Shown here piece by piece: positions 1 through 10,100 of a stretch of DNA of 44,356 nt. The first letter of the stretch is position 1. Every line of letters starts with the position of its first letter. The notes beneath the pieces are model-generated. The model saw nothing but the letters and a program-made list of their open reading frames with translations. It was not told the DNA's origin and searched no databases. Source of the stretch: Candidatus Omnitrophota bacterium (lineage in GTDB: Bacteria; Omnitrophota; JAUWXU01); the NCBI GenBank assembly GCA_034717435.1, contig JAYELI010000017.1, positions 1 to 44,356 of the forward strand. The letters are read 5' to 3'. Made by a program: the position numbers and the translations under genes.

Positions 1-85
1 CGCCATGGAAAAAGAACAGCGGTTTGCTATCCGGGAAGGCGGACATACAGTGGGTGCCGGGGTGGTTTCGGAAGTAATTGCGTAG
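1..85 (+). CDS. tuf: Elongation factor Tu, C-terminal fragment of a second tuf copy (cut by window edge)
   Basis: The first 85 bases encode the last 27 residues of EF-Tu and a TAG stop. The first base is the third position of a codon. The sequence is base-for-base identical to the end of the complete tuf gene at 14290-15492, and the identity continues through the 3' spacer to the next start codon. The rest of the gene lies upstream of the window. A tuf copy ahead of secE-nusG in addition to one after fusA is the classical two-tuf arrangement. rpmG and the tryptophan tRNA follow at once, so this copy probably heads the rif cluster. Confidence 0.95.
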   Translation, partial: AMEKEQRFAIREGGHTVGAGVVSEVIA

Positions 86-127
86 TCGGAAGCTCATGGC
101 TTAAGTTGGGGAAAGAAGCAGAAAATG
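1..127 (+). repeat. 127-bp exact direct repeat, copy 1 (tuf 3' end plus spacer)
   Basis: Bases 1-127 match 15408-15534 exactly. The match covers the end of tuf, the whole 39-nt downstream spacer and the ATG of the following gene, and it stops at the first base after that ATG. The left limit is the window edge, so the true repeat is probably longer, perhaps all of tuf. A length of exactly 127 is also a common maximum k-mer in assemblers, so this edge may be a contig break at the tuf repeat. Confidence 0.97.
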
Positions 128-277
128 CCGCAGGAAATAGTTACACTGGTTTGTGGTGAATGTAAAAGAAAAAATTACACTACCACTAAGAATAAGAGAA
201 AAAACCCCGATAAACTGCAATTAAACAAATACTGTCGGTTTTGCAAAAAGCATATCGTACACAAAGAAACGAAATGA
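125..277 (+). CDS. rpmG: 50S ribosomal protein L33 (zinc-binding form)
   Basis: The 50-residue protein is a component of the large ribosomal subunit. Two CxxC pairs (C10/C13 and C37/C40) are present, the zinc-binding C+ form of L33. The rest is a basic [10 protein letters not shown]-type core typical of the family. The start ATG is the last three bases of the tuf 3' repeat, and the leader carries a weak GGGGAAAG ribosome site. The stop codon ends one base before the mature 5' end of the tryptophan tRNA, so the two must be processed from a common transcript. It is in the expected place between tuf and secE. Confidence 0.96.
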   Translation: MPQEIVTLVCGECKRKNYTTTKNKRKNPDKLQLNKYCRFCKKHIVHKETK

Positions 278-353
278 AGGCCTGTAGCTCCTAATTGGCT
301 AGAGCACCGGTCTCCAAAACCGGGTGATGGGGGTTCGAATCCCTCCAGGCCTG
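278..353 (+). tRNA. trpT: tRNA-Trp (anticodon CCA)
   Basis: The 76-nt cloverleaf folds completely. The 7-bp acceptor stem is AGGCCTG with CAGGCCT, and the discriminator base is G353. The D arm has a GCTC/GAGC stem, the anticodon stem is CCGGT/ACCGG with loop CTCCAAA, and the T arm is GGGGG/CCCTC with loop TTCGAAT. The anticodon CCA at 314-316 reads UGG. The 3' CCA is not encoded. tRNA-Trp between tuf/rpmG and secE is a widely conserved bacterial arrangement. Confidence 0.98.
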
Positions 354-368
354 CTAATGAAGTCATAA

Positions 369-397
369 CTTAGCAAGTCCTGAAGGGACGAGCTAAG
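369..397 (+). other. Short stem-loop after tRNA-Trp
   Basis: CTTAGC at 369-374 pairs with GCTAAG at 392-397. An inner helix forms between GTCC at 377-380 and GGAC at 386-389. No T-run follows, so a terminator is unlikely. It may be a processing or spacing structure between trpT and secE. Confidence 0.5.
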
Positions 398-413
398 CTG
401 TAAGACCGAATTA

Positions 414-450
414 GTACCGACGATTTGCCTTAACGGCAAATTGTTGGTAC
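414..450 (+). other. 16-bp stem-loop upstream of secE
   Basis: A 16-bp helix runs from 414-429 to 435-450 around the loop TTAAC. It has two G-U pairs and no mismatches as RNA. The downstream sequence is A-rich (CTATAGAAATAAAAAG), not U-rich, so it is not a rho-independent terminator. The G-U pairs preserve the fold on the transcribed strand, which suggests an RNA function such as RNase III processing of the tRNA-mRNA transcript. Confidence 0.6.
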
Positions 451-474
451 CTATAGAAATAAAAAGAAATATAA

Positions 475-660
475 ATGGCTAATAAAATAGTAGGTTTTTT
501 AAAAGAAGCTCGGACAGAATTAAAAAAAGTATCGTGGCCTACCAAAGATGAGTTAATCGGTTCAACCGTGATAGTAATAGTTGTTACTTTATTGTTGGTT
601 ACTTTTATAGGCATCTGTGATTATTTTTTGTCTAGAGGTATCGGATTGTTGATCAGGTGA
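475..660 (+). CDS. secE: Preprotein translocase subunit SecE
   Basis: The 61-residue protein is the short, single-membrane-segment form of SecE, which clamps SecY in the SecYEG channel. An amphipathic helix (residues 4-19) precedes the conserved WPTKDEL motif at 21-27, and one hydrophobic membrane segment runs from about 29 to 48. Three bases separate its stop from nusG, the universal secE-nusG order. The ribosome site is weak and A-rich. SecY is encoded in the same window at 24999-26330. Confidence 0.96.
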   Translation: MANKIVGFLKEARTELKKVSWPTKDELIGSTVIVIVVTLLLVTFIGICDYFLSRGIGLLIR

Positions 661-663
661 GAA

Positions 664-1194
664 ATGGCCAAGAAATGGTATGTAGTTCATGCCCAGACCG
701 GACGCGAACATCAAGTAAAAGTTAGTCTTAAGAAACGTGCGGAGTTAAACGGATTAGCAAGCAGTATTTCTCAGGTCTTAATCCCCACAGAACAAGTATC
801 CGAGGTTAAAAGCGGAAAAAAATCTATAAGCCAAAGGAAGTTTTTTCCAGGATATCTTGTAGTAGAAATGGACTTGAACGATAAAACTTGGTATCTGGTA
901 AGGAATACTCCCGGGGTTACCGGCTTTGTCGGTTCAGGTACCAAACCCTTGGCATTGCGCGATAGCGAAGTAAAGAATATTTTAAAACAAATTGAAGAAA
1001 AGACAGCTAAGCCGAAACCCAAAGTTCTTTTTGAGCAAGGAGAAATAGTTAGGGTGAAAGAAGGTCCTTTTACCAATTTTAACGGCAGTATCGAAGAAAT
1101 AAATCCGGCTAAGGGTAAATTAAAAGTAACAGTCTCAATATTCGGAAGGCCCACGCCGGTTGAATTGGAATATTGGCAGGTGGAGAAGGTATAA
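664..1194 (+). CDS. nusG: Transcription termination/antitermination factor NusG
   Basis: The 176-residue protein has the usual two domains. The NGN domain (about 1-110, with [10 protein letters not shown] at 60-69) binds RNA polymerase across the cleft. The KOW domain (about 123-176, with [11 protein letters not shown]) contacts Rho or ribosomal protein S10. Length and motifs are normal, and there is no extra domain between the two. The AGGTGAG upstream overlaps the end of secE and can serve as ribosome site. rplK follows after one base. Confidence 0.98.
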   Translation: MAKKWYVVHAQTGREHQVKVSLKKRAELNGLASSISQVLIPTEQVSEVKSGKKSISQRKFFPGYLVVEMDLNDKTWYLVRNTPGVTGFVGSGTKPLALRDSEVKNILKQIEEKTAKPKPKVLFEQGEIVRVKEGPFTNFNGSIEEINPAKGKLKVTVSIFGRPTPVELEYWQVEKV

Positions 1195-1195
1195 A

Positions 1196-1618
1196 ATGGC
1201 TAAGAAAGTTAAGGCAGTTATAAAATTGCATGTTGCAGGTGCTCAGGCAAATCCAGCTCCCCCAGTTGGTCCGGCTTTAGGGCAACACGGACTTAATATT
1301 ATGGAGTTTTGCAAGGCTTTTAACGTAATTACCAAAGGCAAAGAAGGATTGGTTATTCCGGTTGTTATTACTGCCTATGAAGATAGATCATTTACTTTTA
1401 TTGTCAAAAGCCCGCCGGCTGCCGTGCTTTTAAAAAAGGCTTGTGGTATAGCCAAGGCTTCGGGTGAGCCGAATAAAGAAAAAATTGGTAAAGTAACCAA
1501 ACAGCAGGTTGAAGAAATAGCCAAGATTAAAATCAAGGATTTAAATGCTAAAGACCTAAGTGGCGCAATGAGGATTATTGAGGGTACGGCGAGGAGTATG
1601 GGGATTGAAACCGAGTAA
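1196..1618 (+). CDS. rplK: 50S ribosomal protein L11
   Basis: The 140-residue protein belongs to the L7/L12 stalk base and binds the GTPase-centre rRNA. The proline-rich motif [11 protein letters not shown] is at 20-30, at the junction typical of L11. I chose the ATG at 1196, which gives the canonical [11 protein letters not shown] start. An in-frame upstream start at 1160 would lie inside nusG and add 12 unrelated residues. The GGAGAAGG ribosome site is in the end of nusG. The 3' end overlaps rplA by 14 nt. Confidence 0.98.
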   Translation: MAKKVKAVIKLHVAGAQANPAPPVGPALGQHGLNIMEFCKAFNVITKGKEGLVIPVVITAYEDRSFTFIVKSPPAAVLLKKACGIAKASGEPNKEKIGKVTKQQVEEIAKIKIKDLNAKDLSGAMRIIEGTARSMGIETE

Positions 1619-2294
1619 AAGATATAAAGAAACTCAAAAATTAGTTAATAAAAACAAACTCTATGGGCTCCAGGAAGCGGTCGAGACATTAAAGAAATTT
1701 TCCGGAGCTAAATTTGATGAAACGGTAGAGGTTTCTTTTAAATTAGGAGTTGATCCCAAAAAGTCTGATCAATTAGTGCGGGGTACGGTGATCTTACCCC
1801 ACGGGACCGGCAAAAAAGTTAAAGTAACAGTTTTTTGTAAAGGCGAAAATGAAAGAATAGCTAAGGAAGAAGGGGCGGATTTTGTAGGCTCAGAAGAGTT
1901 GATTAAGAAAGTAAATTCCGGCTGGCTGGATTTTGATGTAGCCATTGCCAGCCCTGATATGATGAAGGAAATAAGCAGGTTGGGGCGTATTCTCGGGCCG
2001 CGCGGCTTAATGCCCAGTGTCAAAGCCGGCACCGTAACTCCGGATATCAAAAAAGCAGTCAGCGAGACAAAAAAAGGAAAGGTACAATTTAAGGTTGACA
2101 AGCAAGCCGATATTCATCTCGGAGTAGGCAGGATTTCTTTTCAACCAAAAGCACTTTCTGAAAATATACGTAGCTTGATCAAAGCAGTAATCGAACATAA
2201 ACCTTCACATTCCAAAGGTCAGTATATAAAAAGCATGAGTTTAAGTACCACAATGGGTTCAGGAATCAGGCTGGATGTTAGTTCTCTAAAATAG
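1605..2294 (+). CDS. rplA: 50S ribosomal protein L1
   Basis: L1 of 229 residues forms the E-site stalk. The family signature [17 protein letters not shown] lies at about 130-146. No ATG is available at the 5' end. I chose TTG at 1605 because GAGGAG at 1591-1596 is 8 nt upstream and the resulting MKPSKRYKE start matches the family. A TTG at 1578 would add nine odd residues and lacks a ribosome site. The gene overlaps rplK by 14 nt, so translation is probably coupled, as is common for L11-L1 pairs. Confidence 0.95.
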   Translation: MKPSKRYKETQKLVNKNKLYGLQEAVETLKKFSGAKFDETVEVSFKLGVDPKKSDQLVRGTVILPHGTGKKVKVTVFCKGENERIAKEEGADFVGSEELIKKVNSGWLDFDVAIASPDMMKEISRLGRILGPRGLMPSVKAGTVTPDIKKAVSETKKGKVQFKVDKQADIHLGVGRISFQPKALSENIRSLIKAVIEHKPSHSKGQYIKSMSLSTTMGSGIRLDVSSLK

Positions 2295-2357
2295 TATTGT
2301 TAAATTGTCAAATTGCTAAACTGTTAAAATGAGAGGTTGCAATTTAACAATTTAAAC
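2295..2357 (+). repeat. Octamer-word hairpin (family A) between rplA and rplJ
   Basis: TTGTTAAATTG at 2297-2307 pairs perfectly (11 bp) with CAATTTAACAA at 2340-2350. The 5' arm continues with related 8-nt words (AAATTGCT, AAACTGTT). It fills the spacer from the rplA stop almost to the rplJ ribosome site (GAAGAGG). An L10 autoregulatory leader is often found at this place in other bacteria, but I see only this repeat. Confidence 0.8.
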
Positions 2358-2371
2358 AAAGAAGAGGCAAA

Positions 2372-2899
2372 ATGGCATCGTTTGATAAAGAATTACTAGT
2401 TAAGGAATTGACGAGCAGATTTCAACAGGCCGAAGTTTTAATCTTCACCAAAATTAATAGGCTTAGCGCTATGGAAATGAACCAGTTGAGGCGCAAGCTC
2501 AATACGCAGGCCGGGCAGTACTTGGTTGTTAAAAACCGTCTTGCTGAATTGGCCCTGAAGAACTCAAATCTATCAAAAGGACTTGATTTAATAGAAGATT
2601 CTGTAGGAATAGCTATCAGCAAGGAATCACCGGAGAGTATTTTCAAATCTCTGGTTGATTTTAACAAAGACCACCCGGCGCTGGATATTTGCGGTGCACT
2701 GACAGGTGAAAAATTACTTTCAAGTGATTGCGTAAAAGCCATTGCTGCTTTGCCGAGCCGGGAGGTTTTATTAGCCAGCGTTGTCAGGGGATTGAACGCA
2801 CCGGTCAATGGCTTGGTTAATGCATTAAGCCAGGTAATAAGGAAATTTGTTATCGTACTGGATAAAATCAGAAAGAAACAGGAAAAACAGGGAGGTTAG
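2372..2899 (+). CDS. rplJ: 50S ribosomal protein L10
   Basis: The 175-residue protein anchors L7/L12 dimers on the stalk. The N-terminal rRNA-binding domain includes the conserved [13 protein letters not shown] stretch at about 50-62. The C-terminal helix (about 150-175, [20 protein letters not shown]) is the L7/L12 docking helix. GAAGAGG lies at a normal distance from the ATG. The stop is one base before the ATG of rplL, so the two stalk proteins are translationally linked. Confidence 0.96.
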   Translation: MASFDKELLVKELTSRFQQAEVLIFTKINRLSAMEMNQLRRKLNTQAGQYLVVKNRLAELALKNSNLSKGLDLIEDSVGIAISKESPESIFKSLVDFNKDHPALDICGALTGEKLLSSDCVKAIAALPSREVLLASVVRGLNAPVNGLVNALSQVIRKFVIVLDKIRKKQEKQGG

Positions 2900-2900
2900 A

Positions 2901-3389
2901 ATGTCTGAGTTGAAAGAAGAAAAGAAAGAGAAGAAGAAACCTGAACCAAAAGCTGAGGCAGAACCTGTTGTGAAAACTGAGGCAAAACCTGCTCCGGAGA
3001 TATCCGACAAGCTCAAAGAGATAATGAAGTCTATTGGACAAATGAGCGTGATAGAGCTGTCTGAATTAGTGAAAGCAATGGAGGATAAATTCGGAGTTTC
3101 AGCTGCTGCTCCGATGATGGCCATGGTTCCTGGTTCTATGGCTGGTCCGGCTGGTGCTGGAGCGGCTGCTGAGGAAAAAACTACCTTTAGCGTTGTTTTG
3201 GCAAAAATAGGGGACAAGAAAATTCAGGTTATTAAAGAAATCAGAAGTATGACCAGCCTGGGCTTGAAAGAGGCTAAGGACTTGGTTGAGGCTGCGCCCA
3301 AGCCGATCAAGGAAGGCGTCTCTAAAGAAGAGGCCGAAGAGATGAAGAAAAAAATCGAAGCCCAGGGCGCGACAGTAGAACTTAAGTAA
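2901..3389 (+). CDS. rplL: 50S ribosomal protein L7/L12 with charged N-terminal extension
   Basis: The ATG at 2901 follows a strong GGGAGG and gives 162 residues. Family members usually have about 120-130. Residues 1-33 are a Lys/Glu/Pro/Ala-rich extension ([16 protein letters not shown]...). Residues 34-68 are the dimerisation domain, 69-92 the Ala/Gly hinge and 93-162 the canonical C-terminal factor-binding domain. The domain order is otherwise normal. In-frame codons upstream lie in rplJ and lack a ribosome site. The extension would sit next to the L10 docking helix; its role is unknown to me. Confidence 0.95.
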   Translation: MSELKEEKKEKKKPEPKAEAEPVVKTEAKPAPEISDKLKEIMKSIGQMSVIELSELVKAMEDKFGVSAAAPMMAMVPGSMAGPAGAGAAAEEKTTFSVVLAKIGDKKIQVIKEIRSMTSLGLKEAKDLVEAAPKPIKEGVSKEEAEEMKKKIEAQGATVELK

Positions 3390-3409
3390 AAGGATAAAAA
3401 AAGGAAAAA

Positions 3410-6400
3410 ATGTTAAAGCGAAAAAATTATGCGCGCATCCCGGAAGTTATTAATCTACCCAGCCTGATAGAAATTCAGACGTCTTCTTACGAAGATTTTT
3501 TGCAGATAGGCTGTCCGAAAACGAAACGGGAGAATAAAGGTCTGCAGGCGGTTTTTAACCAGGCTTTTCCGATCAAGAGTTATGACGGCGAGGTAACGCT
3601 TAAATTTATCAGTTATTCTCTGGGAAGGCCGAAGTACACTGCTGAAGAATGTCAGAAACGGGGTATAACTTATGCCGCGCCTTTGAAATTGAAATTAAGG
3701 CTCTCCCGGAAAGAGGCGGATCCTAAGGAAGAGGATGTTTATATTGGTGATCTTCCGCTGATGACCAGGACAGGGACATTTATTATAAATGGTGCCGAAA
3801 GGATAGTGGTTAGCCAGCTTCATCGTTCTCCGGGTGTCAGCTTTGAAGAAGCTATTCATCCCAGCGGAAAACGGGTCTATACTGCCCGGCTTATTCCTTA
3901 TCGCGGAGCCTGGTTGGAATTAGAATTGGACATAAATGATGTATTATTTGTTTATATTGATAGGCGCCGAAAGTTTTTAGCCAGCACATTTCTTAAAGCA
4001 TTAGGATGTTCTGATGACGGAGGAATTATAACGCTGTTTTATGAATCTGAATCCTTTAAGATAGATAAGAACCAATCAGTTCATAAGCTGATCAATAGAA
4101 TATTAGCGCATGATATTATTGATAAGGAAAATAATAAACTTCTGGCCAAGGCTGGCCAGAAGATCAGCGAGGATTTATTGAAGGACTTGCGGACGCTCCG
4201 GATCAAAACGGTCAAGGTTTTAAAAGAACCAGTTAAAGATTTTGCCATAATTAATACCTTGCTAAAAGATGTTCATCGTTCTAAAGAAGAAGCATTACTG
4301 GCTATTTATAGAAGGATGCGGCCGGGAGACCCAGCGATAAAAGAAAACGCAGAGGCTTTGATTAACAGACTTTTTCTGGATTCGCACTACTATAATCTTG
4401 GCCGGGTCGGCAGATATATTCTTAATCGAAAATTAAAATTGAATGTGTTGCTGGATAAAAGAATTCTGGAATTGAAAGATATTATAGAAGCTATTAAATA
4501 TTTGGTAAGATTAAAAAACGGCGAGGGCAAAATTGATGATATTGACCATTTAGGTAACCGCCGTGTCAGGACTATCGGCGAATTGCTTCAAAATCAGTTC
4601 AGAGTAGGAATGGCCCGGATGGAACGGTCAATTTTAGAAAGAATGTCAATTTATGATTTAAATTCCGCTATGCCCCATAACTTGATTAATGCCAAGTTGA
4701 TTTCTGCCACTGTTAAGGATTTTTTTGGCCGAAGTCAGCTTTCCCAGTTTATGGACCAGATCAACCCATTAGCTGAATTGACCCATAAGCGCAGGCTTTC
4801 TGCTCTTGGCCCGGGAGGATTAAGCAGGGAAAGGGCGGGATTTGAAGTTAGAGACGTTCATTATTCACATTATGGACGTGTTTGTCCGGTAGAAACCCCC
4901 GAAGGCCCGAACATAGGCTTAATATCTTCACTGAGCACTTATGCCAGAGTAAACGAGTTTGGCTTTTTGGAAAGTCCCTACCGAAAGGTTATTAACGAAC
5001 GGGTAACCGATAAAATCGAATATCTTTCTGCTGATATTGAAGACAAATATGCTATTGCCCAAGCTAATGCAAAATTAGATAAAAAAAATAATTTTATTGA
5101 AGATATTGTATTCTGTAGATATCAGGACGACTTTATCAGGGTACTAAAAGGTAAAGTAGACTATATGGATGTTTCACCTAAACAGCTGGTTGGGGTATCG
5201 GCCAGCCTTATTCCGTTTCTTGAGCATGATGACGCCAACAGGGTGTTGATGGGATCAAATATGCAGCGCCAAGCAGTGCCGCTTCTTACTCCCGAAGCTC
5301 CGTTGATCGGCACAGGGATGGAAGGCGTAGTAGCCAGAGATTCAGGAGTAGTGGTTATAGCTGAGCATTCAGGAGTGGTTAAAGAGGTGACCGCAGACCG
5401 GATTCGAATTGATGAAAAAGAATATCGGCTGACAAAGTTTGCCCGGTCTAACGCAAGCACCTGTATAAATCAGAAGCCGATTGTTTCTGTCGGCGATAAG
5501 ATCAAGAAAGGGCAAGTAATAGCCGATGGCTCGGCCACCTGTCAGGGAGAGCTTTCTCTGGGCAGGAATGTGCTGGTGGCATTTATGCCTTGGCGTGGCT
5601 ATAACTTTGAAGATGCAATTCTGGTCAGCGAAAAGCTGCTTAAAGACGATGCGTATACCTCGATTCATATTGAGGAATTTGAAATAGAAGCCCGGGATAC
5701 TAAATTGGGGAATGAAGAGATAACCTGCGATATTCCCAATGTTGGAGAAGATGCCTTAAGCCACCTGGATGACGAGGGTATTGCTCGGATCGGCGTTGAA
5801 ATCGGGCCAGGAGATATATTAGCAGGAAAAGTTACTCCCAAATCAGAAACAGAACTTTCGCCAGAGGAAAAGTTATTGCGGGCTATCTTTGGCGAAAAAG
5901 CAGGTGATGTAAGAGATGCCTCGCTCACTGCGCCGGCAGGCTTGGAAGGGATAGTGGTAGATGTCAAAGTTTTTTCCAGGAAGTCTGCTGGTCCCAGAAC
6001 CAAGGAACAAAGAAAATCCGAACTTAACCAAATGGATAAGATTCGGCGAAGCTATAAAAAAAGAATATTAGAAATTACCCGGGAGAAGGTTCAAAGGATT
6101 TCCAGCTTTTTAATGGGGAAGGTTTTAGGTGAACCGTTGCTGGATAGCCAATCCGGAGCAATTCTTGTTGCCAAAGGGAAAAAGATCAGCAAGATTAATA
6201 TCAACAAGATTAAGAAATGTGATTTCCAAAACATTAAGTTAGAAACAAACACTGCGGTAGAAGAAGAAATATCCAAGGTTGCCCGAATTTGCGATGATTC
6301 CATCGAGCAGTTGATAGACGAGCAGGAAAAAGAGATCGAATATTTAAAAAAAGGAGATGAACTTCCGCCGGGAGTGATCAAAAAAGTCGTAGTTTATATT

Positions 6401-7147
6401 GCTACGAAAAGAAAGCTGTCGGTAGGCGATAAAATGGCCGGTCGCCACGGCAATAAAGGGGTTATCGCCAAGATACTACCCGAAGAAGATATGCCGTTCT
6501 TGCCCGATGGCACGCCGGTAGAGATAGTTTTAAATCCACTAGGGGTTCCTTCCAGAATGAATGTCGGGCAGATCCTGGAAACTCATTTGGGCTGGGCTGC
6601 TAAAGTATTAGGTTTTTATGTAAAAACGCCTGTTTTTGACGGCGCTGGCGAGTTGCAAATAAAAGAAGAACTCAGAAAGGCCTTTCTTCCCGAAGACGGC
6701 AAGATCAGACTTTATGATGGCCGGACAGGAGAGCCTTTTAAACAGAAGGTAACGGTTGGATATATCTATGTTATGAAATTAGCCCATCTGGTTGCTGATA
6801 AGATCCATGCCCGGTCTATCGGACCTTATTCTTTGGTCACCCAGCAGCCGCTGGGAGGAAAGGCCCAGTTCGGCGGCCAGCGCTTTGGTGAGATGGAAGT
6901 TTGGGCATTAGAAGCTTACGGAGCAGCCTATTGTCTTCAAGAATTGCTTACGGTTAAATCAGACGATGTAAGCGGACGGACCAGGATTTATGAAGCAATT
7001 GTTAAAGGAGAAAATGCGCTTCAGCCGGGAACCCCGGAATCTTTTAACGTGTTAATTAAAGAGCTGCAGAGCCTGGCGTTAGATGTAGCAGTTGAGCGGA
7101 CAAAGGAAAAAGATGGAGGGGTTCTAAAAGCCGATGGGACACGATAA
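3410..7147 (+). CDS. rpoB: DNA-directed RNA polymerase subunit beta
   Basis: The 1245-residue beta subunit is complete. The rifampicin pocket is at about 440-470, with wild-type D449, H459 and S464 (E. coli 516, 526, 531). [12 protein letters not shown] at 1006-1017 belongs to the nucleotide-binding core, and the switch-region motif [11 protein letters not shown] starts at 1162. No intein or frameshift is visible. The spacer after rplL is 20 nt with AAAGGA and AAGGAAA elements. The 3' end overlaps rpoC by 14 nt, the usual tight beta/beta' coupling. Confidence 0.99.
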   Translation: MLKRKNYARIPEVINLPSLIEIQTSSYEDFLQIGCPKTKRENKGLQAVFNQAFPIKSYDGEVTLKFISYSLGRPKYTAEECQKRGITYAAPLKLKLRLSRKEADPKEEDVYIGDLPLMTRTGTFIINGAERIVVSQLHRSPGVSFEEAIHPSGKRVYTARLIPYRGAWLELELDINDVLFVYIDRRRKFLASTFLKALGCSDDGGIITLFYESESFKIDKNQSVHKLINRILAHDIIDKENNKLLAKAGQKISEDLLKDLRTLRIKTVKVLKEPVKDFAIINTLLKDVHRSKEEALLAIYRRMRPGDPAIKENAEALINRLFLDSHYYNLGRVGRYILNRKLKLNVLLDKRILELKDIIEAIKYLVRLKNGEGKIDDIDHLGNRRVRTIGELLQNQFRVGMARMERSILERMSIYDLNSAMPHNLINAKLISATVKDFFGRSQLSQFMDQINPLAELTHKRRLSALGPGGLSRERAGFEVRDVHYSHYGRVCPVETPEGPNIGLISSLSTYARVNEFGFLESPYRKVINERVTDKIEYLSADIEDKYAIAQANAKLDKKNNFIEDIVFCRYQDDFIRVLKGKVDYMDVSPKQLVGVSASLIPFLEHDDANRVLMGSNMQRQAVPLLTPEAPLIGTGMEGVVARDSGVVVIAEHSGVVKEVTADRIRIDEKEYRLTKFARSNASTCINQKPIVSVGDKIKKGQVIADGSATCQGELSLGRNVLVAFMPWRGYNFEDAILVSEKLLKDDAYTSIHIEEFEIEARDTKLGNEEITCDIPNVGEDALSHLDDEGIARIGVEIGPGDILAGKVTPKSETELSPEEKLLRAIFGEKAGDVRDASLTAPAGLEGIVVDVKVFSRKSAGPRTKEQRKSELNQMDKIRRSYKKRILEITREKVQRISSFLMGKVLGEPLLDSQSGAILVAKGKKISKININKIKKCDFQNIKLETNTAVEEEISKVARICDDSIEQLIDEQEKEIEYLKKGDELPPGVIKKVVVYIATKRKLSVGDKMAGRHGNKGVIAKILPEEDMPFLPDGTPVEIVLNPLGVPSRMNVGQILETHLGWAAKVLGFYVKTPVFDGAGELQIKEELRKAFLPEDGKIRLYDGRTGEPFKQKVTVGYIYVMKLAHLVADKIHARSIGPYSLVTQQPLGGKAQFGGQRFGEMEVWALEAYGAAYCLQELLTVKSDDVSGRTRIYEAIVKGENALQPGTPESFNVLIKELQSLALDVAVERTKEKDGGVLKADGTR

Positions 7148-10100
7148 TATTAATGTTTTTGATTCAGTAACTATTAGGATTGCTTCTGCGGAAATAATTA
7201 GGAGCTGGTCAAGGGGAGAAGTTAAAAAACCAGAGACTATAAATTACCGGACCCTGCGGCCTGAAAAAGGCGGGTTGTTTTGCGAGAAAATATTTGGGCC
7301 AAGCAGGGATTGGGAATGTGCCTGTGGTAAATATAAGCGCATCAAAAATAAGGGTATTATCTGCGACAGGTGCGGGGTAGAGATTACTCAAGCCAAAGTA
7401 AGAAGGGAAAGAATGGGACATATTGAATTAGCTGTGCCGGTGTCCCATATTTGGTTCTTTAAAATTTCGCCTTCACGCATCGGCGCGCTGTTGAATATGA
7501 GCGTAAGGGCATTAGAAAGGGTTTTGTATTACGAAGACTATATAGTTATTGATCCGGGCCAGACGCCGCTAAAGAAAAAACAACTTTTATCCGAACCAGA
7601 ATATCAAAGGTATCTGTCCCAGTACGGTTCGAAGTTTACAGCCAGGATGGGCGGGAAGGCAATAAAAGAATTATTGAGCGAGATCAATCTTAACAAAATG
7701 GCTGTTGGCCTTCGCAGGCAGTTAGGAGCTTCAACATCAAGACAGACAATGCTCAGGTTGGTCAAATCGTTAAAGGTAGTAGAGTCGTTCAGAAAATCAG
7801 GGAATAAGCCGGAATGGATGGTTCTGGATGTAATCCCGGTCATTCCTCCTGATTTAAGGCCGTTGGTGGCTTTGGATGGCGGCAGGTTCGCTACCTCAGA
7901 TTTGAACGATCTTTATCGGAGAGTAATAAACAGGAATAACCGGTTGAGAAGACTTCTTGAGCTCAAGGCTCCGGATATTATTATTCGTAATGAGAAAAGG
8001 ATGCTCCAGGAAGCGGTTGATGCACTATTTGATAATGGCCGGCACGGCCGGTCTATTTTGGGTCCGGGCAACCGTCCGTTAAAGTCTTTGAGCGATATGC
8101 TTAAAGGTAAACAAGGTCGTTTTCGTCAAAATCTTCTTGGTAAAAGGGTTGACTATTCCGGAAGAAGCGTAATCGTAATTGGCCCGGAACTTAAACTTAA
8201 TCAGTGCGGGCTCCCTAAAAAAATGGCCCTGGAATTATTCGAGCCGTTTATTATTAAAAGACTAAAAGAAAAAGGATTGGTTCACACTATCAAGAGCGCC
8301 AAAAAAATGGTGGAAAAGATTAAATCAGAAGTTTGGGATATATTAGAGGAAGTGGTAAGTGAACACCCGGTTTTACTTAACCGCGCTCCTACTCTTCACC
8401 GTTTAGGTATCCAGGCATTTGAACCGATTTTGGTGGAAGGCAAGGCTATCCGCGTTCATCCGCTGGTTTGCGCGGCGTTTAACGCTGATTTTGACGGCGA
8501 CCAGATGGCAGTTCACGTTCCATTATCAATAGAAGCCCAGATGGAGGCCAGGATTTTAATGCTCGCTTCCAACAATATATTTTCCCCGGCTAACGGAGAG
8601 CCGATTGCCAGTCCCACCCAGGACATAGTCCTAGGTTGTTATTATTTAACTAGAGAAAAACCAGGGGATACGGGAGAAGGAAAAATATTTTCTGACCCCC
8701 GGGAAGTCACTACCGCTTATTTAGATAAAGAAGTGGGCCTGCAGGCCAAAATTAAGGTAAGGATCAACAAAAAAATTATCGAGACCACTGTCGGCCGGGT
8801 TCAGTTTAATGAAATCTTTCCTGAAGGATTTCCGTTTTTCAACGATGTAATCAATAAAAGTAAGCTTAGCCGTATTATCGTAGATTGCTATAAACAGTTT
8901 GGCCAGTACCAGGTAATTTTGATTTTAGACAAATTAAAAGAGGTTGGTTTCGAAGAATCAACCTCAGCAGGAATTTCTATCTCTATTGACAGCCTTCAGA
9001 TACCTCCGCAAAAAAGAGAATATTTAAACGAGGCAAAGCAGGAGGTAGGCACTATTGAAGAGCAGTACCGTAAAGGCCTGATTACTAACCGGGAAAGATA
9101 TAACAGGGTTGTTGATATCTGGACGCGCACCAGCGATAAGGTTTCTGAACGGATATTCGAAACCCTGAACACGTTTAATCCTATTTTTATGATGGCTAAT
9201 TCCGGAGCCCGCGGCTCAAAACTTCAGATCAGGCAGCTCTGTGGGATGCGGGGTTTGATGGCTAAACCTTCCGGTGAGATTATCGAGAATCCGATCACCG
9301 CTAATTTCCGCGAAGGCCTGACAGTGCTGGAATATTTTATTTCTACTCACGGTGCCCGTAAGGGATTGGCTGATACAGCGCTAAAGACAGCTGACTCCGG
9401 GTATTTGACCAGAAGGCTGGTTGATGTAGCCCAGGATGTTATTATCAGAGAGATAAATTGTGGAACCTTGAACGGAATTACAGTCGAGGCGATAATTGAA
9501 GGCGATGAAGTGGTGGTGAGCCTAAAAGAGCGGATTATCGGCCGGATCGCATTGGATAACGTAGTGGACATTATCACCGACGAAGTTATTGTCCGCGCCG
9601 GAGAAGACATTACCGAAGAGATGGCTGTGAAAATCGAGGCTGCTTCGATTGAAAAGATCCGTATTCGAAGTGTTTTGACCTGTGAGGCAGCAAGCGGAGT
9701 TTGTGCTAAATGTTACGGTCGAAACCTTGCTACAGGTAAGTTGGTCGAAATAGGCGAGGCAGTAGGCATTGTAGCTGCCCAGTCTATCGGGGAACCGGGA
9801 ACTCAGCTTACAATGAGGACTTTTCATATCGGGGGTACTGCCAGCAGGGTTATTGAACAATCATTTGTTAAAGCCAGGAATAAAGGGACGTTGAAATATC
9901 ATAACCTGAAGATAGTAGAATCCGGCTTAAAAGGAGAGATGATCATTTTAAATAGGAACGGCCAGGTCAGCGTCCATGATGATAAAAAAAGAGAACTGGA
10001 ACGGCATACCATCCCGATTGGCTCCAAAATACTGGTTAAGGAAAATGAAATGGTTAAGAAAGGGAAAATTTTTGTTAAATGGGATCCTTATACCATTCCA

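Noticed and set aside
175-366. 63-codon frame on the - strand over rpmG and tRNA-Trp
   Set aside because: It runs antisense through a tRNA gene and a certain ribosomal protein gene, and the protein has no recognisable family.
452-457. TATAGA as a -10 element for secE
   Set aside because: The best -35 partner at 430-435 (TTAACG) is weak and lies in the loop and arm of the hairpin, so I do not claim a promoter.
2295-2371. L10-type autoregulatory leader upstream of rplJ
   Set aside because: The spacer is only 77 nt and is filled by the octamer hairpin. I see no kink-turn-like L10 site.
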